Shown: piece by piece, positions 34,461 to 43,798 of the stretch
Layout: every line of letters starts with the position of its first letter
How positions within the stretch are numbered: position 1 is the stretch's first letter
Assembly (NCBI GenBank): GCA_019912665.1
Contig: JAIOIE010000021.1
Location: forward strand, 385,679 to 449,678
Origin: Deltaproteobacteria bacterium
Lineage (GTDB): Bacteria; Desulfobacterota; GWC2-55-46
DNA length: 64,000 bases
Direction of reading: 5' to 3'
Translations under genes and position numbers: made by a program
Notes under the pieces: model-generated
Told to the model about the DNA's origin: nothing
Databases searched by the model: none
Seen by the model: only the letters and a program-made list of their open reading frames with translations

Positions 34461-35720
34461 CTACTCCCGCAAATCCCTTATCTTCCTCAATTCCCGCACT
34501 CGTTCGGCCACTGGCGGGTGCGAGTAATGAAACGCGGCATAAAGCGGGTGCGGGTGCAGGTTCGATAGGTTGTCCCTGGATAGCTTTATGAGCGCGGACG
34601 CCATCGAAGAAGGATCATTGCTTATCTCGGCTGCGAACCGGTCGGCCCTTTTCTCGCGCCGCCTTGAAAGCCAGGCGAAGAGTGGGCCGAAGGGGACGCC
34701 CACCATGGAAGCGAGAAAGCCCAGCAGCACCATGAGCGCGTAAAACGATGCGCCCTCAAAACCGAACGCCCTCTCAAGAAGGCCGCTTTCAATTATCCTG
34801 TAGGAGATATAAAGGGCCGCAAGGCTAAGTAGCTCCATGGCCACGAGGCCCTTGAGGAGATGCCTTCCCTTCCAGTGTCCTGCCTCGTGTGCGAGGACCG
34901 ATATTATCTCCTCCTTCCCGAGCTTCTTTAGAAGCGTGTCGTAGAGCACTATCCTCTTTACGCTTCCTATCCCGGTGAAATAGGCGTTCGTATGCAAGGT
35001 GCGCCTGGACGCGTCCACCTTAAGGACCTTCCCCACCCGTATGCCTGCTTTTTTCAGGACCTCCTTTATACCGTCCCGGAGGCCGGGGTCGTCGACCTCA
35101 TCGAACCTGTTGAAAAGCGGCTCTATAAGGTAAGGCGAGACGTACATCATGAATATCGTAAACCCGAGGAACAGGAGCCATATCCAGAGCCACCATAGCC
35201 CGGGGCTTAAGGTGATTATCCAGAGCCCGGCCGATATCAGGAAAAGCGCCAGTACCGACGAGATGGCAAGGGACTTGGCGAAGTCGGCGGCCCATAGCCC
35301 CGGGGTCATGGCGCTGAACCCGAACTTCCTCTCTATCCTGAAGACGCGCCAGAAAGCGAACAGCGCACTGACGAGCGTCTCCGCAACGATGAGGAGCATG
35401 AAAAAGAGCGCTCCCGAGGCTATGAAGCCGCCCCCGATGGAAGCTATCCACCTGTCATAGGGCTTAAGGAGAAACAGCACGAAAACCAGCACTGTCAATG
35501 ACCCGGCGAGCTTCTCAATTATTCCGTGCCTTGCGTTCTCGACCGTATAGTCCCTTGAACGCGCCAGGAAATCCCGGTCGATGTGCCCCTCGAAGCCGGG
35601 CGGCACCTCGCCCCACCTCTCTTCCAGGTGTCTGATGTTCAGCAATTCGAGCGCCAGCCTGTACCCGGCCGCGGCCAAGTACAGTCCGAGTATGATGACA
35701 AGGGCTGGCGAAAGGTCCAT
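34461..35720 (-). CDS. M48-family membrane protease, Ste24/CAAX-protease-like
   Basis: Integral membrane zinc protease of 419 residues, about six to seven hydrophobic segments, with the motif LAHEAGHWKGRHLLKG near residue 275 and third-ligand region REKRADRFAAEISND. The N-terminal domain (DRDFLARSRDYTVENARHGI, then YVSPYLIEPLFNRFDEVDDPGLR) is the peptidase M48 N-domain of Ste24 type. This differs clearly from the HtpX at 21032. Substrates in bacteria are poorly known. Confidence 0.9.
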   Translation of the reverse strand: MDLSPALVIILGLYLAAAGYRLALELLNIRHLEERWGEVPPGFEGHIDRDFLARSRDYTVENARHGIIEKLAGSLTVLVFVLFLLKPYDRWIASIGGGFIASGALFFMLLIVAETLVSALFAFWRVFRIERKFGFSAMTPGLWAADFAKSLAISSVLALFLISAGLWIITLSPGLWWLWIWLLFLGFTIFMMYVSPYLIEPLFNRFDEVDDPGLRDGIKEVLKKAGIRVGKVLKVDASRRTLHTNAYFTGIGSVKRIVLYDTLLKKLGKEEIISVLAHEAGHWKGRHLLKGLVAMELLSLAALYISYRIIESGLLERAFGFEGASFYALMVLLGFLASMVGVPFGPLFAWLSRRREKRADRFAAEISNDPSSMASALIKLSRDNLSNLHPHPLYAAFHYSHPPVAERVRELRKIRDLRE

Positions 35721-35946
35721 TATCGGATTCTACACCGGATTTCCGGGCAGCGGAAAGGGGTATACGTCAGCGCTTCTCCCTTGACAGACAGCCGGGGCCG
35801 TGCTAAGGATGACATGTCCCAATCTATCCTGAAACCTGAACGAAAAACGGGCATCCGGCTGCCGGGCCCGTATTCGTATTTTTCAATCCGGAGAAAGGGA
35901 GCGGGCCCGTATTTCACTTTGCGCCGCCCGAACGCTGAAGTCGCGC

Positions 35947-37011
35947 ATGGGAGTTCTTTCCAGGTCTATCACTGGCCTTTTCGCGGTCCTTTCCTTTTCG
36001 GGCCACGCTTACGGCGACGCCATGTGCAACCACGCGGATGTCGAGAGGCTAGGCCTATACCTGAACAAGGGGCAGGTTGCCGAGAAGGCGGGCCGCACGC
36101 TCGATGCGCTCCTTTTTTTCAGGGCAGCGGATTCGTTCTGCGGAAACCGCGCCGAGGCCATGAAGGGCCTTCAGCGCATCGGCGCCAGGATGGGGTCTGC
36201 TGCCGAAAAAGAGGGACGGTTATTCTCAGGGAAAAACATACTTTCAAGGGTTCCTGACGAGGACTGCCGGAGATGGGCCCGACACACATCTATATTGCCG
36301 AACCCGTACGAGCCGGCCGTGCCGGGGCTGTGCGTGGCCTCCTCCGGCGGAATGAGAGTGGAGATCGAGCGCTCCGCCGGCGCATACGAATGGTACGAGG
36401 CCACATATAATTACAGGGAATCCGACTCGCTTGTGATGAAGGGCGTGAAATCCAATTCTTCGGACCTGGGCGCAGCCGATAGGGCCTTCAGGCACTTCAA
36501 ATCGAGGGAGCGCCTGAATTTCCCAGGCTACTCCATCGACCCGGCCCATCTGGCCCTGCTGAGGGGCGCCTCATCCTCGAACCTGGATTCCATACTGTCA
36601 AAAGAGGAGCGGTCGTATGCCGAGACGAGGAACTGCAGGGAGTCCCTCGGTATCCTCGATTCGGCTATGAAATGGGCTGTCCTGATAGGGGAGTCCGGCA
36701 CGGCGCGGGTCTTCTCCCGCGCGGCGCTCAGGGCCGAGGAGGCGCTTAAGGGGACCTCCGTAAGGGAACTGCACGACGCGATAGAATTCTATGCCTTTGC
36801 CGGCGAATCAGAGCCCTTCGCAAAGGTCGCGAGGAGGGCGGATGAGCTCGGGCTTGCCGCAATGAAGGAGAACGAGCCGGAAAAGGCCCTCAATTTCTTC
36901 AAACTCTCGCGGAACGAGCAGCTTATCAAAAAAGCGGAATCGCTCGCCGAAAAGGTGCGGAAAGCAAGGTCAAAGGGAAAGAAGAACGAAGGCCCGGCCC
37001 GCTCCCTGTAG
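35947..37011 (+). CDS. Secreted protein of unknown function with helical repeats
   Basis: A 354-residue protein with a signal peptide (about residues 1-23, ending SGHAYGDA). The mature part begins with a TPR-like helical pair (LYLNKGQVAEKAGRTLDALLFFRAADSFCGNRAEAMKGLQRI) and ends with another helical repeat (KENEPEKALNFFKLSRNEQLIKKAESLAEKV) and a basic tail. Cysteines are sparse but paired (C27, C65; C103, C124; C231). I do not recognise a family. The last 86 bases run antisense through the end of slt. Confidence 0.6.
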   Translation: MGVLSRSITGLFAVLSFSGHAYGDAMCNHADVERLGLYLNKGQVAEKAGRTLDALLFFRAADSFCGNRAEAMKGLQRIGARMGSAAEKEGRLFSGKNILSRVPDEDCRRWARHTSILPNPYEPAVPGLCVASSGGMRVEIERSAGAYEWYEATYNYRESDSLVMKGVKSNSSDLGAADRAFRHFKSRERLNFPGYSIDPAHLALLRGASSSNLDSILSKEERSYAETRNCRESLGILDSAMKWAVLIGESGTARVFSRAALRAEEALKGTSVRELHDAIEFYAFAGESEPFAKVARRADELGLAAMKENEPEKALNFFKLSRNEQLIKKAESLAEKVRKARSKGKKNEGPARSL

Positions 37012-39328
37012 AGGCGTAGACCGGCCTCTCCCCGCTTGCATCGGCCTCGCCCGGGTCTTTTGTCTTGCCGCCGTACGGCTCAATCCTCCGTATCCTCTCG
37101 ACCGGGTCCTCCCCCGCAAGCCTCAGGAATTCGGCATAGCTCCTCAATACCCTTTTCGAATAGGCCCTTGTCTCTTCATAGGGAATAGATTCCACGAACT
37201 CATCGAGCTCGAATGGCAGGGTCCTGCCCCACCTCTCGGCCGCCTTCGGCCCGGCGTTATAGCCGGATATCGCTAGCGCAAGGTCGCCGTTAAACCTCTC
37301 CAGCAGATGCCCCAGGTACCATGACCCGAATCTTATGCTGGTGGCGGGCTCGAAAAGGCTCCCTTCCGCGAAGCTTTCACCGAGCCTGGCCGCTATGCCC
37401 TTCCCGGTCGACGGCATTATCTGCATCATCCCGAGCGCGCCCACAGGCGAGACCGCGCCGGGGTTGAAATGGCTCTCTTCGCGCGCGACCGCCGCCACAA
37501 GGAACGGGTCGACGGGAATTCCGGATTTCTCCCTGACGGACTCGACAATCCAGAGCGGGAACCCGAGGTGCAGTAGCTCCCTCTCCGCCGAGAGGTGGAG
37601 CCTGTATATCCTGAAAGCCCTGTAATAGTCACCGGCCTCATAAAGGAGCATTGCGAGCTCGGCAAGGTCAGCCCGCTTGCCAGAGTGAGCCGACGCAATC
37701 CTCTCAAGCTCATTGGCGGCCTCTTCACGTAAGCCCAACGTAAGTAGCTCCCTTGCCGCCCTGTAGCCGGGCTCTCCAGAGAAAACGCTTTCGCCCTGCA
37801 ATCCTTCCAGGGGAGGCCGCGGGTTTGATTTCAATGCGCTTGCCGGGACCGCCCTCGCATCCGACAGCGCCGATACAGTTTCGTTTTCGAGCCCTCTGGC
37901 CCTCGAAGCGGCCATGAGGCAATAGAAGGTATCGGGAGCCTTGGCGCAAACCTCCCCGTAGCCCCCGGCCGCCTCCCCGGCCCTTCCGAGGTTCTCAGCG
38001 CTCCTTGCCTTCCAGTAGCGAGACCTTGTGGTGTCCCTGCCGCCGGGCTTCGCTACGAGATAGTGCGAAAAGCCTTCGTAGGCTTCTTCATACCTGCCGG
38101 AAGCGTACGAGCCCCATGCAAGGTTCCAGAACGCGTCGTCCGAGACGGGGCTGTTGGCGAAATTCGAGAGTACCTTCTTATAGAGCTTCATCGCACCCTC
38201 GGGGTCTTTGTCTTCCTTGAGCTGGCCGAGGAGCATCAATACCCTTACATGCTCGTCGCTTGCCGGAAATTTCACCGAAAGCCTCTTAAGGGCCTCTTCC
38301 GCCCCGCCCACACCACCCTGCCTTACCGAGGAGAGCGCGTACCAGTAGAGCGCTTCCGCCTCCATGGCCGGCCTCTCGGCTGAAAGATGCTCTTTAAGGA
38401 GCTTCTCGGCCTGGGCATACTTCTTCTGCCTTGAGAGCGCGACCGCGGTCTTGACGGACGCCTTACCTTTGAATTCGGACGAGCCGCTTAAGCTTTTATA
38501 CTCCTCAATGGCGGCCTCGAAGGAGGCGGATCTTAAAAGCCCCTCTGCCCTCCTGAACCTCTCCTCCGGCGTTAATTTTGCGCCACTCACCCCGGCTGAA
38601 TCGAGTTCAGCGAGCTTCTTATGGGCCTTTTGGCCGATGGCGGCCGCGGGCTGCCCGATTGCCAGTCCCTTAAGGTGCACGACGGCCTTTTCCGGTGCGC
38701 CTGATTTTATGTAGGATTCGGAAAGCAAAAGGGTCGCATCAGTGGAAAGGTGGCTCCGTGGATGCTTTTTAATGAATTTCTCGAATGTTTCAGCTGACTT
38801 CTGGAAATCCGCACCCTCGAAAAAGGCAGCGGCGCTGAGATACCCGGCCTTTTCGGCGAGCAAATATGACGGATAGGATAGTATAATGGATTCATAGGCG
38901 GTTGCAGCCTCCGCATGGAGGCCCTGCGCGGAAAGGGCCCTGGCCCTGTAAAAAAGCAGATAATCGTCTATGCCTGAAAGGCCTGCGGATTCTTCAAGGA
39001 AGGTAAGCGCGCCGGGATCCCCCTCCTCGATTGCAAGGAGGGCCTGTAGAAATGCCGCTCTCGGGGCCCATTCCGAGTCCGGAAAGAGCCTTCGGACCTC
39101 CGCAAAGGACCTCCTGGCTTCGGCCCTGTTTCCCTCGTCCTTCATCCTCTGCGCGAACCTGAAAAGCGGCTCAGGCTCGGCCTTACGATATTGGGATTGA
39201 GCGGCCTCCGGGGCCGTTACCTGACTGGTTTTTATGAAAAAAGCGTGAGCGGGTCCGGTAAAAAAGAGCTGGAGCGAGAGCGCGGAAACCAGGGCCGGTA
39301 TATGAAGGCTCCTTTTAATCGAAGCCAT
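36926..39328 (-). CDS. slt: Soluble lytic murein transglycosylase with TPR region
   Basis: Periplasmic enzyme that cleaves peptidoglycan glycan strands with formation of anhydro-muramic ends. 800 residues from the ATG at 39328 (GGAGGTG upstream). Signal peptide 1-29, a long superhelix of tetratricopeptide-like repeats (about 50-560), then the catalytic SLT domain: VAREESHFNPGAVSPVGALGMMQIMPSTG near 610-640 with the catalytic Glu in EESHF, and AISGYNAGPKAAERW. After the domain come about 60 residues of unusual Pro/Gly/Ser tail (GERPVYASTGSGPGLRSSFP), encoded opposite the end of the 35947 gene. Confidence 0.92.
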   Translation of the reverse strand: MASIKRSLHIPALVSALSLQLFFTGPAHAFFIKTSQVTAPEAAQSQYRKAEPEPLFRFAQRMKDEGNRAEARRSFAEVRRLFPDSEWAPRAAFLQALLAIEEGDPGALTFLEESAGLSGIDDYLLFYRARALSAQGLHAEAATAYESIILSYPSYLLAEKAGYLSAAAFFEGADFQKSAETFEKFIKKHPRSHLSTDATLLLSESYIKSGAPEKAVVHLKGLAIGQPAAAIGQKAHKKLAELDSAGVSGAKLTPEERFRRAEGLLRSASFEAAIEEYKSLSGSSEFKGKASVKTAVALSRQKKYAQAEKLLKEHLSAERPAMEAEALYWYALSSVRQGGVGGAEEALKRLSVKFPASDEHVRVLMLLGQLKEDKDPEGAMKLYKKVLSNFANSPVSDDAFWNLAWGSYASGRYEEAYEGFSHYLVAKPGGRDTTRSRYWKARSAENLGRAGEAAGGYGEVCAKAPDTFYCLMAASRARGLENETVSALSDARAVPASALKSNPRPPLEGLQGESVFSGEPGYRAARELLTLGLREEAANELERIASAHSGKRADLAELAMLLYEAGDYYRAFRIYRLHLSAERELLHLGFPLWIVESVREKSGIPVDPFLVAAVAREESHFNPGAVSPVGALGMMQIMPSTGKGIAARLGESFAEGSLFEPATSIRFGSWYLGHLLERFNGDLALAISGYNAGPKAAERWGRTLPFELDEFVESIPYEETRAYSKRVLRSYAEFLRLAGEDPVERIRRIEPYGGKTKDPGEADASGERPVYASTGSGPGLRSSFPLTLLSAPFRRAIPLF

Positions 39329-39347
39329 CGGGCACCTCCATCGCCGC

Positions 39348-39382
39348 ATTATACCACAAGCCCGCTCTCATTCAAGAGCGGG
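39348..39382 (-). promoter_or_regulatory. slt promoter overlapped by a palindrome
   Basis: Minus strand TTGAAT (39375-39370), 16 bases, TATAAT (39353-39348). The hairpin or operator CCCGCTCT-N6-AGAGCGGG (39361-39382) covers the -35 box and spacer. Confidence 0.5.
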
Positions 39383-39563
39383 ACCGTATGAACGAGACCC
39401 GGAAAAGCTGTAATAAATGCAGGTCCTGGTGTATAATTGCGGTCAATCAAATGTATTTCTATAATATCGGCCGTCAGAATTAAAAAATTAAAAAAGGTTT
39501 TATTCTGGCCGGCAGGTGTGAAAGCGGATTTAAGACACTCTTATATATTTTTCAGGGGAACTC

Positions 39564-41276
39564 ATGTCATTACTAGAGGAGCTTACAGCAGAGTCAAAAA
39601 TAGCCTACTTCTCCATGGAGGTAGGCTTTCGGAACGAAATACCCACTTACAGCGGCGGCCTGGGCGTGCTTGCCGGAGACACAATAAAATCGGCGGCAGA
39701 CCTCAACCTGCCAATGGTGGCGGTGACGCTCATACACCGGAAGGGGTATTTCAGGCAGGAGCTTGAGGACGGAAAGCAGATAGAGCACCCGGAAAAATGG
39801 AACCCGGCCGAGCACATGCAGCTTCTGCCCCAGAGGATACGGGTGACCATAGAGGGGCGGGCGGTCGCTGTCCAGGCCTGGGTCTACTCGATAACGAGCC
39901 TTGTCACGCAGTGGAAGGTGCCAATCTTCTTTCTCGATACCGATCTCCCTGAGAACACCCCGGAGGACAGGGCCATAACCGACCACCTCTACGGCGGCGA
40001 CGACCGCTACAGGCTCAAGCAGGAGGTCGTGCTCGGCCTGGGCGGCGTTCTGATGCTCCGGGCCCTCGGCTTCAGCATAAAAAAATACCACATGAACGAA
40101 GGCCATGCGGCGCTTCTTACGCTCGAACTCCTCCAGAGATACAAGCGCGACATCGAGGCTGTCTGGGACGAGCGCGAGGTCTGGGACATAGAGCGCGTCA
40201 AGAACCTTTGCGTATTCACAACCCATACCCCGGTCGAGGCCGGGCACGACAAGTTTCCGTACGACCTCGTGCGGGAGGTCCTCGGCGAGGACGTGCCTTT
40301 CGACGTCTTGAAGGAGCTTGGCGGCACGAACAAGCTGAACATGACGCTCCTTGCCATGAACCTGAGCCAGTACATGAACGGTGTCGCAAAGAAGCACAGC
40401 GAGGTCTCGAAGGTCCTCTTTCCCGGCTACAAGATACAGGCCATCACCAACGGCGTCCATACCTTCACCTGGGTCTCGGACCCCTTCGCGCGCCTCTATG
40501 ACAAGTACCTGCCCGGCTGGGCTAACGAACCCGAGCTTTTCGTGAGGATAGCCAGGATACCCGAAGAGGAGCTCTGGGGCGCCCACATGGAGGCGAAGAG
40601 GAAGCTCATAGACTTCGTGAACCGGGAGACCGGCGTCGGAATGGATTATGACACCCTCACCATAGGATTCGCCCGGAGGGCCACCGCCTACAAGAGGTCG
40701 AACCTGCTTCTCTGGGACATCGAGCGCCTCAGGAAAATAGGCAGGAAAAAGGTGCAGGTGATCTTCGCGGGCAAGGCCCACCCCAAGGATACCGAGGGGA
40801 AGAGGAATATAGAATACATCGTAAAGACCGCCCGCGAGCTCGCGGACGACATAAAGATAGTTTACCTCAAGAACTACGACATGGACCTCGCCCTCAAGAT
40901 GGTATCGGGCGTGGACGTGTGGCTCAATACCCCGATGCGGCCCAGGGAGGCCTCGGGCACGAGCGGAATGAAGGCCGCCCATAACGGGGTCTTGAACTTC
41001 AGCATCCTTGACGGCTGGTGGATAGAGGGGCACATAGAGGCGTATACCGGATGGTCCATAGGCCCCCAGCCCACGGAAAGCTCGCTTGCGCTCTCGACCG
41101 ACGAGGCTGACGCCGACGACCTCTACAGGAAGCTCGAAAAGGAGGTCATCCCGACCTTCTACGACAACCGCCGGATATGGATAAAGATGATGGAGAACTC
41201 CATAGGCAAGGTCGCCTACTACTTCAACTCGCACAGGATGATGAGGAGGTACGTGACCGAGGCGTATATAAGGTAG
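39564..41276 (+). CDS. glgP: Alpha-glucan phosphorylase, short form
   Basis: GT35 phosphorylase that releases glucose-1-phosphate from glycogen or maltodextrin using pyridoxal phosphate. 570 residues, shorter than the 700-850 of classical enzymes, as in the AlgP-type short subfamily. IAYFSMEVGFRNEIPTYSGGLGVLAGD is the N-terminal hallmark, then YHMNEGHAALLTLELL, and the PLP-lysine segment EASGTSGMKAAHNG near 475. AGGGG precedes the ATG. It lies a few kb from the trehalose genes, and the two could share glucose phosphates. Confidence 0.93.
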   Translation: MSLLEELTAESKIAYFSMEVGFRNEIPTYSGGLGVLAGDTIKSAADLNLPMVAVTLIHRKGYFRQELEDGKQIEHPEKWNPAEHMQLLPQRIRVTIEGRAVAVQAWVYSITSLVTQWKVPIFFLDTDLPENTPEDRAITDHLYGGDDRYRLKQEVVLGLGGVLMLRALGFSIKKYHMNEGHAALLTLELLQRYKRDIEAVWDEREVWDIERVKNLCVFTTHTPVEAGHDKFPYDLVREVLGEDVPFDVLKELGGTNKLNMTLLAMNLSQYMNGVAKKHSEVSKVLFPGYKIQAITNGVHTFTWVSDPFARLYDKYLPGWANEPELFVRIARIPEEELWGAHMEAKRKLIDFVNRETGVGMDYDTLTIGFARRATAYKRSNLLLWDIERLRKIGRKKVQVIFAGKAHPKDTEGKRNIEYIVKTARELADDIKIVYLKNYDMDLALKMVSGVDVWLNTPMRPREASGTSGMKAAHNGVLNFSILDGWWIEGHIEAYTGWSIGPQPTESSLALSTDEADADDLYRKLEKEVIPTFYDNRRIWIKMMENSIGKVAYYFNSHRMMRRYVTEAYIR

Positions 41277-41458
41277 GCTTTTACGCTCCCGCGCGTTCTC
41301 CCGCCTGCGTTTCAGACAGCTGATTCAGCCGGTGCCCTTCCGAAAAGGCCCAGTTTCTTCCAGCCCACGCTTGCTTGACACAATGGGCAATAGCTGATAG
41401 ATTTCCATCGTTATTTTCATTTTTTTCTGAGCTGCCGAGTGGCGGGGCGGATAGAATC

Positions 41459-41902
41459 ATGCTCAAGGAGTTCAAGGCGTTCGCGTTAAGAGGGAACGCC
41501 ATCGACATGGCTGTTGGCATCATCATCGGGGTGGCGTTCAGCGGCATCGTCAACTCCCTTGTAGCCGACATTCTCATGCCTCCAATGGGCCTTCTGGTCG
41601 GCTATGATTTCTCCAACCTCTTCATAACGCTCAAGAGCGGGACTGTTGTCGGCCCCTACCCCACGCTCGCCGAAGCCAAAATGGCCGCAGCGGTCACGCT
41701 CAATTACGGAATGTTCATAAATACGGTCGTCAATTTCCTGATCGTCGCCTTCTCTATGTTCCTCCTGATAAAAGGCGTAAAGAGCCTCTGGGTTGAAGCC
41801 CCGCCGCCGCCCCCTCCGGCGACCAAGGAATGCTCGTATTGCTTTTCCGTTGTGCCCTTAAAGGCCACCCGCTGCCCCAACTGCACCTCCGGCATCGGTT
41901 GA
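41459..41902 (+). CDS. mscL: Large-conductance mechanosensitive channel with C-terminal zinc ribbon
   Basis: Osmotic safety valve of the inner membrane. 147 residues from the ATG at 41459. MLKEFKAFALRGNAIDMAVGIIIGVAFSGIVNSLVADILMPP is the N-terminal amphipathic helix and pore helix, and FINTVVNFLIVAFSMFLLIKG the second helix. In place of the usual C-terminal helix bundle there is a poly-proline linker (PPPPPP, 115-120) and a ribbon C125-x2-C128-x10-C139-x2-C142. That tail is cytoplasmic and probably binds zinc. The frame is open upstream to 41375, but the ATG at 41459 matches the family start. Confidence 0.93.
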   Translation: MLKEFKAFALRGNAIDMAVGIIIGVAFSGIVNSLVADILMPPMGLLVGYDFSNLFITLKSGTVVGPYPTLAEAKMAAAVTLNYGMFINTVVNFLIVAFSMFLLIKGVKSLWVEAPPPPPPATKECSYCFSVVPLKATRCPNCTSGIG

Positions 41903-42191
41903 TAGCCGCTCAGGGTCATTCTTTGCACACATGACCTTCTCTTTTTTTAAGTAGATCACCCTCGAAGCTCTCGAATATAGTGGAGTACGACAGCGAACCA
42001 TCAGCGGGAGTCAAGTCAACCGACCTGTTCTGGATTCTTGCGCTGCAGTACTCTTTCTGAAGGGGCACAATCCTGATTGACGAAGGCGTATCGAAATGCT
42101 CTATTCCCGTAAAGACCTTTGAGGGGCTGTAGGGGGGGGTGGAGATGAAAACATCCGATATATGCGAGGAGTAATTGAAAAGGGCTTTCGG
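41903..42191. other. Intergenic region between mscL and pyruvate kinase
   Basis: About 290 bases between the tail-to-tail genes. I see a T run (41940-41950) and a G run (42130-42139) but no gene, repeat or clear terminator. Confidence 0.5.
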
Positions 42192-43667
42192 CTACGGCAC
42201 CCTCCCGCTCTTGAGATAAACCCTGCACTCCTCGCTCCCTATCCAGTCTATCTTCATCATGTTGGTCGCGCCCCTCATGCCGACCTTGCTCCCGGAGACG
42301 ACCACTATCGTATCCCCGAAATCCGCAAGCCCCCGGTCGAGTAGCGCGGCCTCTCCCCTGCATATCATCTCGTCGGTGTGCTCGCCGAATTCAACGGTGA
42401 AGGGAGTGACGCCCCAAAGGAGGGCGGCCCTCCTCCGGATGGCCTCCTGGTTCGTGAACGCGATTACGGGCGTTATCGGCCTGAGCTTTGAAAGGAGCCT
42501 TGCGGTCTCCCCGGTCTGGGTAAATACCACGATGGCTTTGGGCCCGACCTCGTCTGAAGCCGCGTGCGCGGCATGGGCCACCGCTTGGGCGAACGAGAAC
42601 GAGCCTGCCGGCGCCTTCCTCCGCCTTAAAAGGTGCTTGTGCGCGAGCGCGGCCTCCTCGGCCTCTGTCGCTATCCTCACCATTATCTCGACGGCCTTTA
42701 CGGGCCACCCGCCGACTGCCGTTTCCCCGGAGAGCATTAGCGCGTCAGTGCCGTCGAAGACGGCGTTCGCTACATCCGACGCCTCGGCCCTGGTGGGCCT
42801 CGGGTTCTCTATCATCGACTCCATCATCTGCGTGGCGGTTATGACGATCTTCCCGGCCTCGTTTGCCCTGGTTATGAGCTTTTTCTGGAGAACGGGTATC
42901 TCTTCGGTCGAGAGCTCCACGCCGAGGTCGCCGCGCGCTATCATGATGCCGTCGGACTCTTCCAGTATGGCGTCGAGGTCCTCGATTGCCTCGGCCTTCT
43001 CTATCTTGGCTATCACCGGAATGTCGGCTGAAGCTCCGCCTATTATCCCCTTTATGCGGGCTATGTCGGAGGCGCTCCTTACGAATGAGAGCGCGATATA
43101 ATCGACCTCATTCTCGATGCCGAAGGCCAGGTCGGCCAGGTCTTTTTCCGAAAGGCAGGGAGCGCTCACGGCGACCCCAGGGAGGTTCATGCCCTTGTTC
43201 TCCTTGAGCACCCCTCCGTAGACGACCCTGGCGCGTATTTCATCCCCTTCCACCCCCATTACCGACGCTTCGATCAGGCCATCGTCCATCAATATCCTGT
43301 CCCCTGGCTTTACGTCCTTGTAAAGGTCTGCGTAGGTGGTGGATATCATCCTCTCGTCGCCGTCAGGCTCGCTCGCGGATATGGATATCTCCTGGCCTGG
43401 GACAAGCTCTACGAAGGGTTTTCTTAACCGGCCCACCCGTATTTTCGGGCCCTGGAGGTCGAGGAGTATGGCTACGGGGAGGTCGAGCTTTCGGGAGACA
43501 GCGCGGATCGAGGAGATGACTTTGCCGTGCACCTCCCTTGTGCCGTGGGAAAGGTTAAGCCTCAATACGTCCGCGCCCGCGAGCATGAGTTTTTCAATTA
43601 CCTCAGGCGAGCTCGATGAGGGACCTATGGTTGCGATAATCCTTGTCTTTCTTTCTGGTATGGGCAT
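42192..43667 (-). CDS. pyk: Pyruvate kinase
   Basis: Makes pyruvate and ATP from phosphoenolpyruvate. 491 residues. RIIATIGPSSSS and LNLSHGT at the N-terminus, LLDLQGPKIRVG, the active-site region VIAKIEKAEAIEDLDAIL with the catalytic Lys, and IMIARGDLGVEL. It carries the lid-domain and C-terminal effector domain of normal length. The ATG at 43667 follows a plausible site. Confidence 0.96.
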   Translation of the reverse strand: MPIPERKTRIIATIGPSSSSPEVIEKLMLAGADVLRLNLSHGTREVHGKVISSIRAVSRKLDLPVAILLDLQGPKIRVGRLRKPFVELVPGQEISISASEPDGDERMISTTYADLYKDVKPGDRILMDDGLIEASVMGVEGDEIRARVVYGGVLKENKGMNLPGVAVSAPCLSEKDLADLAFGIENEVDYIALSFVRSASDIARIKGIIGGASADIPVIAKIEKAEAIEDLDAILEESDGIMIARGDLGVELSTEEIPVLQKKLITRANEAGKIVITATQMMESMIENPRPTRAEASDVANAVFDGTDALMLSGETAVGGWPVKAVEIMVRIATEAEEAALAHKHLLRRRKAPAGSFSFAQAVAHAAHAASDEVGPKAIVVFTQTGETARLLSKLRPITPVIAFTNQEAIRRRAALLWGVTPFTVEFGEHTDEMICRGEAALLDRGLADFGDTIVVVSGSKVGMRGATNMMKIDWIGSEECRVYLKSGRVP

Positions 43668-43798
43668 CTTTTTCCGTCACGTGCATTATCCCACTCCAAA
43701 AGGCCCGAGTCAACAGGTTGCGGCCCTCCTTGACAATCCGCTTCCCGGAGTTTAAATTGGCACCCTGAGGATTCAGACCAGAAATCATTCGGAGCTGA

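Noticed and set aside
39594-41234. A 546-residue open frame on the minus strand opposite glgP
   Set aside because: It is exactly antisense to a strongly conserved phosphorylase, its translation is rich in V, G, L and R with no motif, and it arises from GC-rich codon use.
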